Part shown: piece by piece, positions 36,360 through 51,300 of the stretch | Numbering within the stretch: position 1 is the first letter of the stretch | Layout of the letters: the number at the start of each line of letters is the position of its first letter | NCBI GenBank assembly: GCA_020055645.1 | Contig: JAECZT010000011.1 | Span: 1 to 64,000, forward strand | DNA length: 64,000 nucleotides | Reading direction: 5' to 3' | DNA from: Tomocerus qinae | Lineage: Eukaryota; Arthropoda; Collembola; Entomobryomorpha; Tomoceridae | Made by a program: the position numbers and the translations under genes | Notes under the pieces: model-generated | What the model was told of the DNA's origin: nothing | The model's database searches: none | The model's input: the letters and a program-made list of their open reading frames with translations, nothing else

Positions 36360-38410
36360 CATATGGTGCCTTAACAACATATGGTGCCTAAACAACATAT
36401 GGTGCCTTAACAACACATGCTACCATAACAACACATGGTGCCTTAACAACACATGGTGCCTTAACAGTACATGGTTTCTTAACAACACATGGGGCCTTAA
36501 ACACATGCGGTGCCTTAACAACACAGGGTGCCTTAACAAAATATGGTGCCTTAACAACACATGGTGCCTTAACAACACATGGTGCCTTAACAAGACATGG
36601 TGCCTTAACAACACATGGTGGCTTAACAACACATGGTTCCCACACAACACATGGTGCCTTAACAACATATAGTGCCTTCACAACACATGGTGCCTTAACA
36701 ACACATGGCGCCTTAACAACCCATGGTGCCTTAACAACACATGGTGCCTTAACAACACATGGTGCCTTAACAACACATGGTGCCTTATTAACACATGGTG
36801 CCTTAACAACATATGGTGCCGTAACAACACATGGTGCCTTAACAACACATGGTGCCTTAACAACATATGGTGCCTTAACAACACATGGTGCCTTAACAAC
36901 ACATGGTGCCTTAACAGTACATGGTTCCTTAACAACACATGGTGCCTTAAATACATGCGGTGCCTTAACAACACATGGTGCCTTAACAACACATGGTGCC
37001 TTAACAACACATGGTGCCTTAACAACACAGGGTGCCTTAACAACACATATAGCCTTAACAACACATGGTGCCTTAACAACACATGGTGCCTTAACAACAC
37101 ATGGTGCTTTAACAACACTTGGTTCCCTAACAAGACATGGTGCCTTAACAACACATGGTGCCTTAAAAACCCATGGTGCCTTCACAACACATGGTGCCTT
37201 AACAACACATGGTGCCTTAACAATCCATGGTGCCTTAACAACACATGGTGCCTTAACAACACATGGTGCCTTAACAACACATGGTGCCTTAATAACACAT
37301 GGTGCCTTAACAACATATGGTGCCTTAACAACACATGGTGCCTTAACAACACATGGTGCCTTAACAGTACATGGTTCCTTAACAACATATGGTGCCTTAA
37401 CAACATATGGTGCCTAAACAACATATGGTGCCTTAACAACACATGCTACCATAACAACACATGGTGCCTTAACAACACATGGTGCCTTAACAGTACATGG
37501 TTTCTTAACAACACATGGGGCCTTAAACACATGCGGTGCCTTAACAACACAGGGTGCCTTAACAAAATATGGTGCCTTAACAACACATGGTGCCTTAACA
37601 ACACATGGTGCCTTAACAAGACATGGTGCCTTAACAACACATGGTGGCTTAACAACACATGGTTCCCACACAACACATGGTGCCTTAACAACATATAGTG
37701 CCTTCACAACACATGGTGCCTTAACAACACATGGTGCCTTAACAACCCATGGTGCCTTAACAACACATGGTGCCTTAACAACACATGGTGCCTTAACAAC
37801 ACATGGTGCCTTAATAACACATGGTGCCTTAACAACATATGGTGCCGTAACAACACATGGTGCCTTAACAACACATGGTGCCTTAACAACATATGGTGCC
37901 TTAACAACACATGGTGCCTTAACAACACATGGTGCCTTAACAGTACATGGTTCCTTAACAACACATGGTGCCTTAAATACATGCGGTGCCTTAACAACAC
38001 ATGGTGCCTTAACAACACATGGTGCCTTAACAACACATGGTGCCTTAACAACACAGGGTGCCTTAACAACACATATAGCCTTAACAACACATGGTGCCTT
38101 AACAACACATGGTGCCTTAACAACACATGGTGCTTTAACAACACTTGGTTCCCTAACAAGACATGGTGCCTTAACAACACATGGTGCCTTAAAAACCCAT
38201 GGTGCCTTCACAACACATGGTGCCTTAACAACACATGGTGCCTTAACAATCCATGGTGCCTTAACAACACATGGTGCCTTAACAACACATGGTGCCTTAA
38301 CAACACATGGTGCCTTAATAACACATGGTGCCTTAACAACATATGGTGCCTTAACAACACATGGTGCCTTAACAACACATGGTGCCTTAACAGTACATGG
38401 TTCCTTAACA
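36360..38410 (+). repeat. 1,026-bp higher-order repeat, two tandem copies
   Basis: Positions about 36360-37385 and 37386-38410 are near-identical, offset 1,026 bp (57 monomers). Only isolated differences are seen, such as CATGGCGCC at about 36709 against CATGGTGCC, and CCTTATTAAC against CCTTAATAAC near 36786/37812. This indicates recent duplication. Confidence 0.88.
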
Positions 38411-38439
38411 ACACATGGTGCCTTAACAACACATATAGC

Positions 38440-41400
38440 CTTAACTACACATGGTGCCTTAACAACACATGGTGCCTTAACAACACATGGTGCCTTAACA
38501 ACACTTGGTTCCCTAACAAGACATGGTGCCTTAACAACACATGGTGCCTTAAAAACACATGGTGCCTTAACAACACATGATGCCTTAACAACACGTGGTG
38601 CCTTAACAACACATCGTGCCTTAACAACATGTGGTGCCTTAACAACACATGGTGCCTTAAAAACTCATGGTGCCTTAACAACACATGGTGCCTTAACAAC
38701 ATATGGTGCCTTAACAACACATGGTGCCTTAACAACACATGGTGCCTTAACAATAAATGGTGCCTTAACAACATGTGGTGCCTTAACAACACATGGTGCC
38801 TTAACTACATATGGTGCCTTAACAACAAATGGTGCCTTAACAACACATGGTGCCTTATCAACACATGGTGCCTTAACAACACATGGTGCCTTATCAACAC
38901 ATGGTGCCTTAACAACACATGGTGCCTTAACAACACATGGGGCCTTAAAACACATGGTGCCTTTACAACACATAGTGAATTAACAACACATGGTTCCCTT
39001 ATAACACATGGTGCCTTAACAACACATGGTGCCTTAACAACACATGGTGCCTTAACAACACATGGTGCCTTAACAACACATGGTGCCTTAACAACACTTG
39101 GTTCCCTAACAAGACATGGTGCCTTAACAACACATGGTGCCTTAGAAACACATGGTGCCTTAACAACACATGATGCCTTAACAACACGTGGTGCCTTAAC
39201 AACACATCGTGCCTTAACAACATGTGGTGCCTTAACAACACATGGTGCCTTAACAACATATGGTGCCTTAACAACACATGGTGCCTTAACAACACATGGT
39301 GCCTTAACAATAAATGGTGCCTTAACAACATGTGGTGCCTTAACAACACATGGTGCCTTAACAAAACTTGGTGCCTTTACAACACATGGTGCCTTAACAA
39401 CACATGGTGCCTTAACAACACTTGGTTCCCTAATAAGACATGGTGCCTTAACAACACATGCTACCTTAACAACACATGGTGCCTTAACAACACATGGTGC
39501 CTTAACAGTATGTGGTGCCTTAACAACACATGGTGCCTTAACAGTATGTGGTGCCTTAACAACACATGGTGCCTTAACAACACATGGTGCCTTAACAACA
39601 CATGGTGCCTTAACAACACATGGTGCCTTAACAACACATGGTGCCTTAATATTACGTGGTGCCTTAACAACACATGGTGCCTTAACAACACATGGTGCCT
39701 TAACAACACATGGTGCCTTAACAACACATGGTGCCTTAACAACACATGGTGCCTTAACAACACATGGTGCCTTTACAGTACGTGGTGCCTTAACAACACA
39801 TGGTGCCTTAACAACACATGGTGCCTTAACAACACATGGTGCCTTAACAACACATGGTGCCTTAACAACACATGGTGCCTTAACAACACATGTTGCCTTA
39901 GCAACACATGGTGCCTTAACAACACATGGTGCCTTAACAACACATGGTGCCTTAACAACATGTGGTGCCTTAACAACACTTGGTGCCTTAACAACACATG
40001 CTACCTTAATAACACATGGTGCCTTAACAACACATGGTGCCTTAACAACACATGGTGCCTTAACAACACATAGTGCCTTAACAACACATGGTGCCTTAAC
40101 AACACTTGGTGCCTTAACAACACATGGTGCCTTAACAACACATGGTGCCTTAACAACACATGGTGCCTTAACAACACATGGTGCCTTAACAACACATGGT
40201 GCCTTAACAACACTTGGTTCCCTAACAAGACATGGTGCCTTAACAACACATGGTGCCTTAGAAACACATGGTGCCTTAACAACACATGATGCCTTAACAA
40301 CACGTGGTGCCTTAACAACACATCGTGCCTTAACAACATGTGGTGCCTTAACAACACATGGTGCCTTAAAAACTCATGGTGCCTTAACAACACATGGTGC
40401 CTTAACAACATATGGTGCCTTAACAACACATGGTGCCTTAACAAAACTTGGTGCCTTTACAACACATGGTGCCTTAACAACACATGGTGCCTTAACAACA
40501 CTTGGTTCCCTAATAAGACATGGTGCCTTAACAACACATGCTACCTTAACAACACATGGTGCCTTAACAACACATGGTGCCTTAACAGTATGTGGTGCCT
40601 TAACAACACATGGTGCCTTAACAACACATGGTGCCTTAACAACACATGGTGCCTTAACAACACATGGTGCCTTAATATTACGTGGTGCCTTAACAACACA
40701 TGGTGCCTTAACAACACATGGTGCCTTAACAACACATGGTGCCTTAACAACACATGGTGCCTTAACAACACATGGTGCCTTAACAACACATGGTGCCTTA
40801 ACAACACATGGTGCCTTAACAACACATGGTGCCTTTACAGTACGTGGTGCCTTAACAACACATGGTGCCTTAACAACACATGGTGCCTTAACAATACATG
40901 GTGCCTTAACAACACATGGTGCCTTAACAACACATGGTGCCTTAACAACACATGTTGCCTTAGCAACACATGGTGCCTTAACAACACATGGTGCCTTAAC
41001 AACACATGGTGCCTTAACAACATGTGGTGCCTTAACAACACTTGGTGCCTTAACAACACATGCTACCTTAATAACACATGGTGCCTTAACAACACATGGT
41101 GCCTTAACAACACATGGTGCCTTAACAACACATGGTGCCTTAACAACACATAGTGCCTTAACAACACATGGTGCCTTAACAACACTTGGTGCCTTAACAA
41201 CACATGGTGCCTTAACAACACATGGTGCCTTAACAACACTTGGTTCCCTAATAAAACATGGTGCCTTAACAACACATGGTGCCTTAACAACACATGGGGC
41301 CGTATCAACACATGGTGCCTTAACAACACATGGTGCCTTAACAACACATATAGCCTTAACTACACATGGTGCCTTAACAACACATGGTGCCTTAACAACA

Positions 41401-42145
41401 CATGGTGCCTTAACAACACTTGGTTCCCTAACAAGACATGGTGCCTTAACAACACATGGTGCCTTAAAAACACATGGTGCCTTAACAACACATGATGCCT
41501 TAACAACACGTGGTGCCTTAACAACACATCGTGCCTTAACAACATGTGGTGCCTTAACAACACATGGTGCCTTAAAAACTCATGGTGCCTTAACAACACA
41601 TGGTGCCTTAACAACATATGGTGCCTTAACAACACATGGTGCCTTAACAACACATGGTGCCTTAACAATAAATGGTGCCTTAACAACATGTGGTGCCTTA
41701 ACAACACATGGTGCCTTAACTACATATGGTGCCTTAACAACAAATGGTGCCTTAACAACACATGGTGCCTTATCAACACATGGTGCCTTAACAACACATG
41801 GTGCCTTATCAACACATGGTGCCTTAACAACACATGGTGCCTTAACAACACATGGGGCCTTAAAACACATGGTGCCTTTACAACACATAGTGAATTAACA
41901 ACACATGGTTCCCTTATAACACATGGTGCCTTAACAACACATGGTGCCTTAACAACACATGGTGCCTTAACAACACATGGTGCCTTAACAACACATGGTG
42001 CCTTAACAACACTTGGTTCCCTAACAAGACATGGTGCCTTAACAACACATGGTGCCTTAGAAACACATGGTGCCTTAACAACACATGATGCCTTAACAAC
42101 ACGTGGTGCCTTAACAACACATCGTGCCTTAACAACATGTGGTGC
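38440..42145 (+). repeat. Nested higher-order repeats of ~1.06-1.08 kb and 2.9 kb
   Basis: The segment at about 38440-39230 recurs at 41355-42145 with an offset of 2,915 bp. Between them, about 39080-40160 recurs at 40160-41220 with an offset of 1,080 falling to 1,062 bp. Characteristic variants include AATATTACGTGG, AACAGTATGTGG and TTACAGTACGTGG. The pattern is duplication within duplication. Confidence 0.85.
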
Positions 42146-43316
42146 CTTAACAACACATAGTGCCTTAACAACACATGGTGCCTTAACAACACTTGGTGCC
42201 TTAACAACACATGGTGCCTTAACAACACTTGGTTCCCTAATAAAACATGGTGCCTTAACAACACATGGTGCCTTAACAACACATGGTGCCTTAACAACAC
42301 ATGGGGCCGTATCAACACATGGTGCCTTAACAACATATGGTGCCTTAACAACACACGGTGCCTTAACAACACATGGTGCCTTAACAACACTTGGTTCCCT
42401 AATAAGACATGGTGCCTTAACAACGCATGGTGCCTTAACAACACATGGTGCCTTAACAACACATGGTGCCTTAACAGTACATGGTTCCTTAACAACACAT
42501 GGTGCCTTAAATACATGCGGTGCCTTAACAACACATGGTGCCTTAACAACACTTGGTTCCCTAATAAGACATGGTACCTTAACAACACATGCTACCTTAA
42601 CAACACATGGTGCCTTAACAACACATGGTGCTCTAACAGTATGTGGTGCCTTAACAACACATGGTGCCTTAACAACACATGGTGCCTTAACAACACATGG
42701 TGCCTTAACAACACATGGTGCCTTAACAACATGTGGTGCCTTAACAACATGTGGTGCCTTAACAACACATGGTGCCTCAACAACACATGGTGCCTTAACA
42801 ACATGTGGTGCCTTAACAACACATGGTGCCTTAACAACACATGGTGCCTTAACAACACATGGTGCCTTAACAACACATGGTGCCTTAACAGTACATGGTT
42901 CCTTAACAACACATGGTGCCTTAAATACATGCGGTGCCTTAACAACACAGGGTGCCTTAACAAAATATGGTGCCTTAACAACATGTGGTGCCTTAACAAC
43001 TAATGGATCCTTAACTACACATGGTGCCTTAACAACACATGGTGCCTTAACAACACATGGTGCCTTAACAACACATGGTGCCTTAACAACACTTGGTTCC
43101 TTAATAAGACATGGTGCCTTAACAACACATGGTGCCTTATAAACATGTGGTGCCTTAACAACACATGGAGCCTTAACAACACATGGTGCCTTAACAACAC
43201 ATGGTGCCTTAACAACACATGGTGCCTTAACAACACATGGTGCCTTAACAACACATGGTGCGTTAACAACACATGGTGCCTTAACAACATGTGGTGCCTT
43301 AACAACTAATGGATCC

Positions 43317-46300
43317 TTAACTACACATGGTGCCTTAACAACACATGGTGCCTTAACAACACATGGTGCCTTAACAACACATGGTGCCTTAACAACACAT
43401 GGTGCCTTAACAACACATGGTGCCTTAACAACACTTGGTGCCTTAACAACACATGGTGCCTTAACAACACATGGTGCCTTAACAACACTTGGTTCCCTAA
43501 TAAAACATGGTGCCTTAACAACACATGGTGCCTTAACAACACATGGGGCCGTATCAACACATGGTGCCTTAACAACACATGGTGCCTTAACAACATGTGG
43601 TGCCTTAACAACATGTGGTGCCTTAACAACACATGGTGCCTCAACAACACATGGTGCCTTAACAACATGTGGTGCCTTAACAACACATGGTGCCTTAACA
43701 ACACATGGTGCCTTAACAACACATGGTGCCTTAACAACACATGGTGCCTTAACAGTACATGGTTCCTTAACAACACATGGTGCCTTAAATACATGCGGTG
43801 CCTTAACAACACATGGTGCCTTAACAACACTTGGTTCCTTAATAAGACATGGTGCCTTAACAACACATGGTGCCTTAACAACATGTGGTGCCTTAACAAC
43901 ACATGGAGCCTTAACAACACATGGTGCCTTAACAACACATGGTGCCTTAACAACACATGGTGCCTTAACAACACATGGTGCCTTAACAACACATGGTGCC
44001 TTAACAACACATGGTGCCTTAACAACACATGGTGCCTTAACAACACATGGTGCCTTAACAACATGTGGTGCCTTAACAACACATGGTGCCTTAACAACAC
44101 ATGGTGCCTTAACAACACATGGTGCCTTAACAACACATGGTGCCTTAACAACACATGGTGCCTTAACAACACATGGTGCCTTAACAACACTTGGTGCCTT
44201 AACAACACATGGTGCCTTAACAACACATGGTGCCTTAACAACACATGGTGCCTTAACAACACTTGGTGCCTTAACAACACATGGTGCCTTAACAACACAT
44301 GGTGCCTTAACAACACATGGTGCCTTAACAACACATGGTGCCTTAACAACACATGGTGCCTTAACAACACATGGTGCCTTAACAACACATGGTGCCTTAA
44401 CAACACATGGTGCCTTAACAGTACATGGTTCCTTAACAACACATGGTGCCTTAAATACATGCGGTGCCTTAACAACACAGGGTGCCTTAACAAAATATGG
44501 TGCCTTAACAACACATGGTGCCTTAACAACACATGGTGCCTTAACAACACATGGTGCCTTAACAACACATGGTGCCTTAACAACACATGGTGCCTTAACA
44601 ACACATGGTGCCTTAACAACACATAGTGCCTTAACAACACATGGTGCCTTAACAACACATGGTGCCTTAACAACACTTGGTTCCCTAACAAGACATGGTG
44701 CCTTAACAACACATGGTGCCTTAACAACACATGGTGCCTTAACAACACATGGTGCCTTAACAACACATGGTGCCTTAACAACACATGGTGCCTTAACAAC
44801 ACATGGTGCCTTAACAACACATGGTGCCTTAACAACACATGGTGCCTTAACAACACATGGTGCCTTAACAACACATGGTGCCTTAACAACACATGGTGCC
44901 TTAACAACACATGGTGCCTTAACAACACATGGTGCCTTAACAACACATGGTTCCCTAACAACACATGGTGCCTTAACAACATATAGTGCCTTAACAACAC
45001 ATGGTGCATTAACAACACATGGTGCCTTAACAACACATGGTGCCTTAACAACACATGGTGCCTTAACAACACATGGTGCCTTAACAACACATGGTGCCTT
45101 AACAACACATGGTGCCTTAACAACACTTGGTTCCCTAATAAGACATGGTGCCTTAACAACACATGGTGCCTTAACAACACATGGTGCCTTAACAACACAT
45201 GGTGCCTTAACAACACATGGTGCCTTAACAACACATGGTGCCTTAACAACACATGGTGCCTTAACAACACATGGTGCCTTAACAACACATGGTGCCTTAA
45301 CAACACATGGTGCCTTAACAACACATGGTGCCTTAACAACACATGGTGCCTTAACAACACATGGTGCCTTAACAACACATGGTGCCTTAACAACACATGG
45401 TGCCTTAACAACACATGGTGCCTTAACAAAATATGGTGCCTTAACAACACATGGTGCCTTAACAACACATGGTTCCTTAACAACACATGGTGCCTTAAAT
45501 ACATGCGGTGCCTTAACAACACAGGGTGCCTTAACAAAATATGGTGCCTTAACAACACATGGTGCCTTAACAACACATGGTGCCTTAACAACACATGGTG
45601 CCTTAACAACACATGGTGCCTTAACAACACATGGTTCCCTAACAACACATGGTGCCTTAACAACATATAGTGCCTTAACAACACATGGTGCATTAACAAC
45701 ACATGGTGCCTTAACAACACTTGGTTCCCTAATAAGACATGGTGCCTTAACAACACATGGTTCCCTAACAACACATGGTGCCTTAACAACATATGGTGCC
45801 TTAACAACACATGGTGCCTTAACAACACATGGTGCCTTAACAACACATGGTGCCTTAACAACACATGGTGCCTTAACAACACATGGTGCCTTAACAACAC
45901 ATGGTGCCTTAACAACACATGGTGCCTTAACAACACATGGTGCCTTAACAACACATGGTGCCTTAACAACACATGGTGCCTTAACAACACATGGTGCCTT
46001 AACAACACATGGTGCCTTAACAACACATGGTGCCTTAACAACACATGGTGCCTTAACAACACATGGTGCCTTAACAACACATGGTGCCTTAACAACACAT
46101 GGTGCCTTAACAACACATGGTGCGTTAACAACAACACATGGTGCCTTAACAACACATGGTGCCTTAACAACACATGGTGCCTTAACAACACATGGTGCCT
46201 TAACAACACATGGTGCCTTAACAACACATGGTGCCTTAACAACACATGGTGCCTTAACAACACATGGTGCCTTAACAACACATGGTGCCTTAACAACACA

Positions 46301-48389
46301 TGGTGCCTTAACAACACATGGTGCCTTAACAACACATGGTGCCTTAACAACACATGGTGCCTTAACAACACATGGTGCCTTAACAACACATGGTGCCTTA
46401 ACAACACATGGTGCCTTAACAACACATGGTGCCTTAACAACACATGGTGCCTTAACAACACATGGTGCCTTAACAACACATGGTGCCTTAACAACATGTG
46501 GTGCCTTAACAACACATGGTGCCTTAACAACACATGGTGCCTTAACAACACATGGTGCCTTAACAACACATGGTGCCTTAACAACACATGGTGCCTTAAC
46601 AGTACATGGTTCCTTAACAACACATGGTGCCTTAAATACATGCGGTGCCTTAACAACACATGGTGCCTTAACAACACTTGGTTCCTTAATAAGACATGGT
46701 GCCTTAACAACACATGGTGCCTTAACAACATGTGGTGCCTTAACAACACATGGTGCCTTAACAACACATGGTGCCTTAACAACACATGGTGCCTTAACAA
46801 CACATGGTGCCTTAACAACACATGGTGCCTTAACAACACATGGTGCCTTAACAACACATGCTACCTTAATAACACATGGTGCCTTAACAACACATGGTGC
46901 CTTAACAACACATGGTGCCTTAACAACACATGGTGCCTTAACAACACATGGTGCCTTAACAACACATGGTGCCTTAACAACACATGGTGCCTTAACAACA
47001 CATGGTGCCTTAACAACACATGGTTCCTTAACAACACATGGTGCCTTAACAACACATGGTGCCTTAACAACACATGGTGCCTTAACAACACATGGTGCCT
47101 TAACAACACATGGTGCCTTAACAACACATGGTGCCTTAACAACACATGGTGCCTTAACAACACATGGTGCCTTAACAACACATGGTGCCTTAACAACACA
47201 TGGTGCCTTAACAACACATGGTGCCTTAACAACACATGGTGCCTTAACAACACATGGTGCCTTAACAACACATGGTGCCTTAACAACACATGGTGCCTTA
47301 ACAACACTTGGTTCCTTAATAAGACATGGTGCCTTAACAACACATGGTGCCTTAACAACACATGGTGCCTTAACAAAATATGGTGCCTTAACAACACATG
47401 GTGCCTTAACAACACATGGTGCCTTAACAACACATGGTGCCTTAACAACACATGGTGCCTTAACAACACATGGTGCCTTAACAACACATGGTGCCTTAAC
47501 AACACATGGTGCCTTAACAACACATGGTGCCTTAACAACACATGGTGCCCTAATAAGACATGGTGCCTTAACAACACATGGTGCCTTAACAACACATGGT
47601 GCCTTAACAACACATGGTGCCTTAACAACACATGGTGCCTTAACAACACATGGTGCCTTAACAACACATGGTGCCTTAACAACACATGGTGCCTTAACAA
47701 CACTTGGTTCCCTAATAAAACATGGTGCCTTAACAACACATGGTGCCTTAACAACACATGGTGCCTTAACAACACATGGTGCCTTAACAACACATGGTGC
47801 CTTAACAACACATGGTGCCTTAACAACACATGGTGCCTTAACAACACATGGTGCCTTAACAACACATGGTGCCTTAACAACACATGGTGCCTTAACAACA
47901 CATGGTGCCTTAACAACACATGGTGCCTTAACAACACATGGTGCCTTAACAACACATGGTGCCTTAACAACACATGGTGCCTTAACAACACATGCTGCCT
48001 TAACAACACATGGTGCCTTAACAACACATGGTGCCTTAACAACACATGGTGCCTTAACAACACATGGTGCCTTAACAACACATGGTGCCTTAACAACACA
48101 TGGTGCCTTAACAACACATGGTGCCTTAACAACACATGGTGCCTTAACAACACATGGTGCCTTAACAACACATGGTGCCTTAACAACACATGGTGCCTTA
48201 ACAACATGTGGTGCCTTAACAACACATGGTGCCTTAACAACACATGGTGCCTTAACAACACATGGTGCCTTAACAACACATGGTGCCTTAACAACACATG
48301 GTGCCTTAACAACACATGGTGCCTTAACAACACATGGTGCGTTAACAACACATGGTGCCTTAACAACATGTGGTGCCTTAACAACTAAT
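43317..48389 (+). repeat. Homogenised core of the satellite (~5 kb)
   Basis: This stretch consists mostly of unmodified monomers, with long perfect runs such as about 45795-46120, 46140-46490 and 47745-47990. Marker variants are sparse, and no BamHI-type marker monomer occurs between 43316 and 48390. It is the least diverged part of the array. Confidence 0.8.
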
Positions 48390-51300
48390 GGATCCTTAAC
48401 TACACATGGTGCCTTAACAACACATGGTGCCTTAACAACACATGGTGCCTTAACAACACATGGTGCCTTAACAACACATGGTGCCTTAACAACACATAGT
48501 GCCTTAACAACACATGGTGCCTTAACAACACTTGGTGCCTTAACAACACATGGTGCCTTAACAACACATGGTGCCTTAACAACACTTGGTTCCCTAATAA
48601 AACATGGTGCCTTAACAACACATGGTGCCTTAACAACACATGGGGCCGTATCAACACATGGTGCCTTAACAACACATGGTGCCTTAACAACATGTGGTGC
48701 CTTAACAACATGTGGTGCCTTAACAACACATGGTGCCTCAACAACACATGGTGCCTTAACAACATGTGGTGCCTTAACAACACATGGTGCCTTAACAACA
48801 CATGGTGCCTTAACAACACATGGTGCCTTAACAACACATGGTGCCTTAACAACACATGGTGCCTTAACAGTACATGGTTCCTTAACAACACATGGTGCCT
48901 TAAATACATGCGGTGCCTTAACAACACATGGTGCCTTAACAACACTTGGTTCCTTAATAAGACATGGTGCCTTAACAACACATGGTGCCTTAACAACATG
49001 TGGTGCCTTAACAACACATGGAGCCTTAACAACACATGGTGCCTTAACAACACATGGTGCCTTAACAACACATGGTGCCTTAACAACACATGGTGCCTTA
49101 ACAACACATGGTGCGTTAACAACACATGGTTCCTTAACAACATGTGGTGCCTTAACAACTAATGGATCCTTAACTACACATGGTGCCTTAACAACACATG
49201 GTGCCTTAACAACACATGGTGCCTTAACAACACATGGTGCCTTAACAACACATGGTGCCTTAACAACACTTGGTGCCTTAACAACACATGGTGCCTTAAC
49301 AACACATGGTGCCTTAACAACACTTGGCTCCCTAACAAGACATGGCTCCCTAACAAGACATGGTGCCTTAACAACACTTGGTTCCCTAATAAGACATGGT
49401 GCCTTAACAACACATGGTGCCTTAACAACACATGGTGCCTTAACAACACATGGTGCCTTAACAACACATGGTGCCTTAACAAAATATGGTGCCTTAACAA
49501 CACATGGTGCCTTAACAGTACATGGTTCCTTAACAACACATGGTGCCTTAAATACATGCGGTGCCTTAACAACACAGGGTGCCTTAACAAAATATGGTGC
49601 CTTAACAACACATGGCGCCTTAACAACACATGGTGCCTTAACAACACATGGTTCCTTAACAACACATGGTGGCTTAACAACACATGGTTCCCTAACAACA
49701 CATGGTGCCTTAACAACATATAGTGCCTTAACAACACATGGTGCATTAACAACACATGGTGCCTTAACAACACTTGGTTCCCTAATAAGACATGGTGCCT
49801 TAACAACACATGGTTCCCTAACAACACATGGTGCCTTAACAACATATAGTGCCTTAACAACACATAGTGCATTAACAACACATGGTGCCTTAACAACACA
49901 TGGTGCATTAACAACACATGGTGCCTTAACAACACTTGGTTCCCTAATAAGACATGGTGCCTTAACAACACATGTTTCCCTAACAACACATGGTGCCTTA
50001 ACAACATATAGTGCCTTAACAACACATGGTGCATTAACAACACATGGTTCCCTAACAACACATGGTGCCTTAACAATATATAGTGCCTTAACAACACATG
50101 GTGCATTAACAACACATGGTGCCTTAACAACACATGGTGCCTTAACAACACATGGTGCCTTAACAACACATGGTGCCTTAACAGTACATGGTTCCTTAAC
50201 AACACATGGTGCCTTAAATACATGCGGTGCCTTAACAACACAGGGTGCCTTAACAAAATATGGTGCCTTAACAACACATGGTGCCTTAACAACACATGGT
50301 GCCTTAACAACACATTTTTCCTTAACAACACATGGTGGCTTAACAACACATGGTTCCCTAACAACACATGGTGCCTTAACAACATATAGTGCCTTAACAA
50401 CACATGGTGCATTAACAACACATGGTGCCTTAACAACACTTGGTTCCCTAATAAGACATGGTGCCTTAACAACACATGGTTCCCTAACAACACATGGTGC
50501 CTTAACAACATATAGTGCCTTAACAACACATGGTGGATTAACAACACATGGTGCCTTAACAACACATGGTGCCTTAACAACACTTGGTTCCCTAATAAAA
50601 CATGGTGCCTTAACAACACATGGTGCCTTAACAACACATGGGGCCGTATCAACACATGGTGCCTTAACAACACATGGTGCCTTAACAACATGTGGTGCCT
50701 TAACAACATGTGGTGCCTTAACAACACATGGTGCCTCAACAACACATGGTGCCTTAACAACATGTGGTGCCTTAACAACACATGGTGCCTTAACAACACA
50801 TGGTGCCTTAACAACACATGGTGCCTTAACAACACATGGTGCCTTAACAGTACATGGTTCCTTAACAACACATGGTGCCTTAAATACATGCGGTGCCTTA
50901 ACAACACAGGGTGCCTTAACAAAATATGGTGCCTTAACAACATGTGGTGCCTTAACAACTAATGGATCCTTAACTACACATGGTGCCTTAACCACACATG
51001 GTGCCTTAACAACACATGGTGCCTTAACAACACATGGTGCCTTAACAACACTTGGTTCCTTAATAAGACATGGTGCCTTAACAACACATGGTGCCTTAAC
51101 AACATGTGGTGCCTTAACAACACATGGAGCCTTAACAACACATGGTGCCTTAACAACACATGGTGCCTTAACAACACATGGTGCCTTAACAACACATGGT
51201 GCCATAACAACACATGGTGCGTTAACAACACATGGTGCCTTAACAACATGTGGTGCCTTAACAACTAATGGATCCTTAACTACACATGGTGCCTTAACAA

